DNA of 5,980 bases from Candidatus Omnitrophota bacterium. GTDB lineage: Bacteria > Hinthialibacterota > Hinthialibacteria > Hinthialibacterales > JAKPRU01. Below, piece after piece: positions 5,960 to 5,980 of the stretch; the first letter of the stretch is position 1, and each line of letters opens with the position of its first letter. The DNA lies in contig JAKPRU010000665.1 of NCBI GenBank assembly GCA_029557025.1, positions 1 through 5,980 of the forward strand, written 5' to 3'. The translations under genes were made by a program, and so were the position numbers. Under the pieces are notes generated by a model. The model made no database searches. It was given only the letters and a program-made list of their open reading frames with translations, and was not told where the DNA came from.

Positions 5960-5980
5960 ATGGTTCACTTTCATTATCGT
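5960..5980 (+). CDS. gspF: Start of a GspF-like inner-membrane platform protein (partial, cut by right edge)
   Basis: Only seven codons are visible: MVHFHYR. GspF/PilC proteins very often begin with M, two residues and then an aromatic-x-Y-basic pattern (such as MPxFxYK/R), and gspF usually follows gspE directly. GGAG (5945-5948) lies 11 nt upstream as a possible, somewhat distant, ribosome site. The call rests mainly on gene order; the rest of the gene is outside the window. Confidence 0.55.

Overview
The window is bacterial chromosomal DNA of moderate GC content, densely coding and with every supported complete gene on the + strand. The gene content is a LacI-family regulator, a large secreted TIM-barrel protein, a small secreted low-complexity protein and a GspE-type secretion ATPase followed by the start of a GspF-like gene. 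Together with the short palindromic GGTCAGG/CCTGACC-type intergenic repeats, this suggests a diderm environmental bacterium, perhaps of the PVC or Sumerlaeota/Hydrogenedentota kind. That placement is inference; no marker gene in the window fixes it.

Region 1 (1-221) looks like a divergent control region. It has a minus-strand sigma70-like promoter (TTGACA at 51-46, TACGAT at 27-22) whose predicted start falls on a LacI-type operator at 1-14. It also has a plus-strand promoter (TTGAAA 79-84, 17 nt, TAAAAT 102-107) with a second operator (core CAAACGTTTG, 169-178) in its untranslated leader. A gene transcribed leftward probably begins just outside the window.

Region 2 (222-3289) is a two-gene unit: a LacI/GalR repressor, whose stop overlaps or nearly abuts the next start, and a 672-aa exported protein. 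The exported protein is an internal tandem duplication of a DUF4434-like (putative glycoside hydrolase) TIM barrel. The simplest reading is a locally acting sugar-responsive repressor that controls itself, the barrel protein and the unseen divergent gene.

Region 3 (3286-3615) is intergenic. It holds three 24-nt palindromic repeat units, the last two arranged as an inverted pair that leads straight into a T7 tract and so could act as a terminator. After it comes a hairpin-rich, apparently degenerate tract up to the next ribosome binding site.

Region 4 (3616-5980) holds a small signal-peptide protein with a Gly/Arg/Glu-rich linker and a helical C-terminus, then a complete GspE/PulE-family ATPase with all its family motifs, and the first seven codons of what looks like gspF. 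This is the front of a type II secretion or type IV pilus-like assembly cluster.
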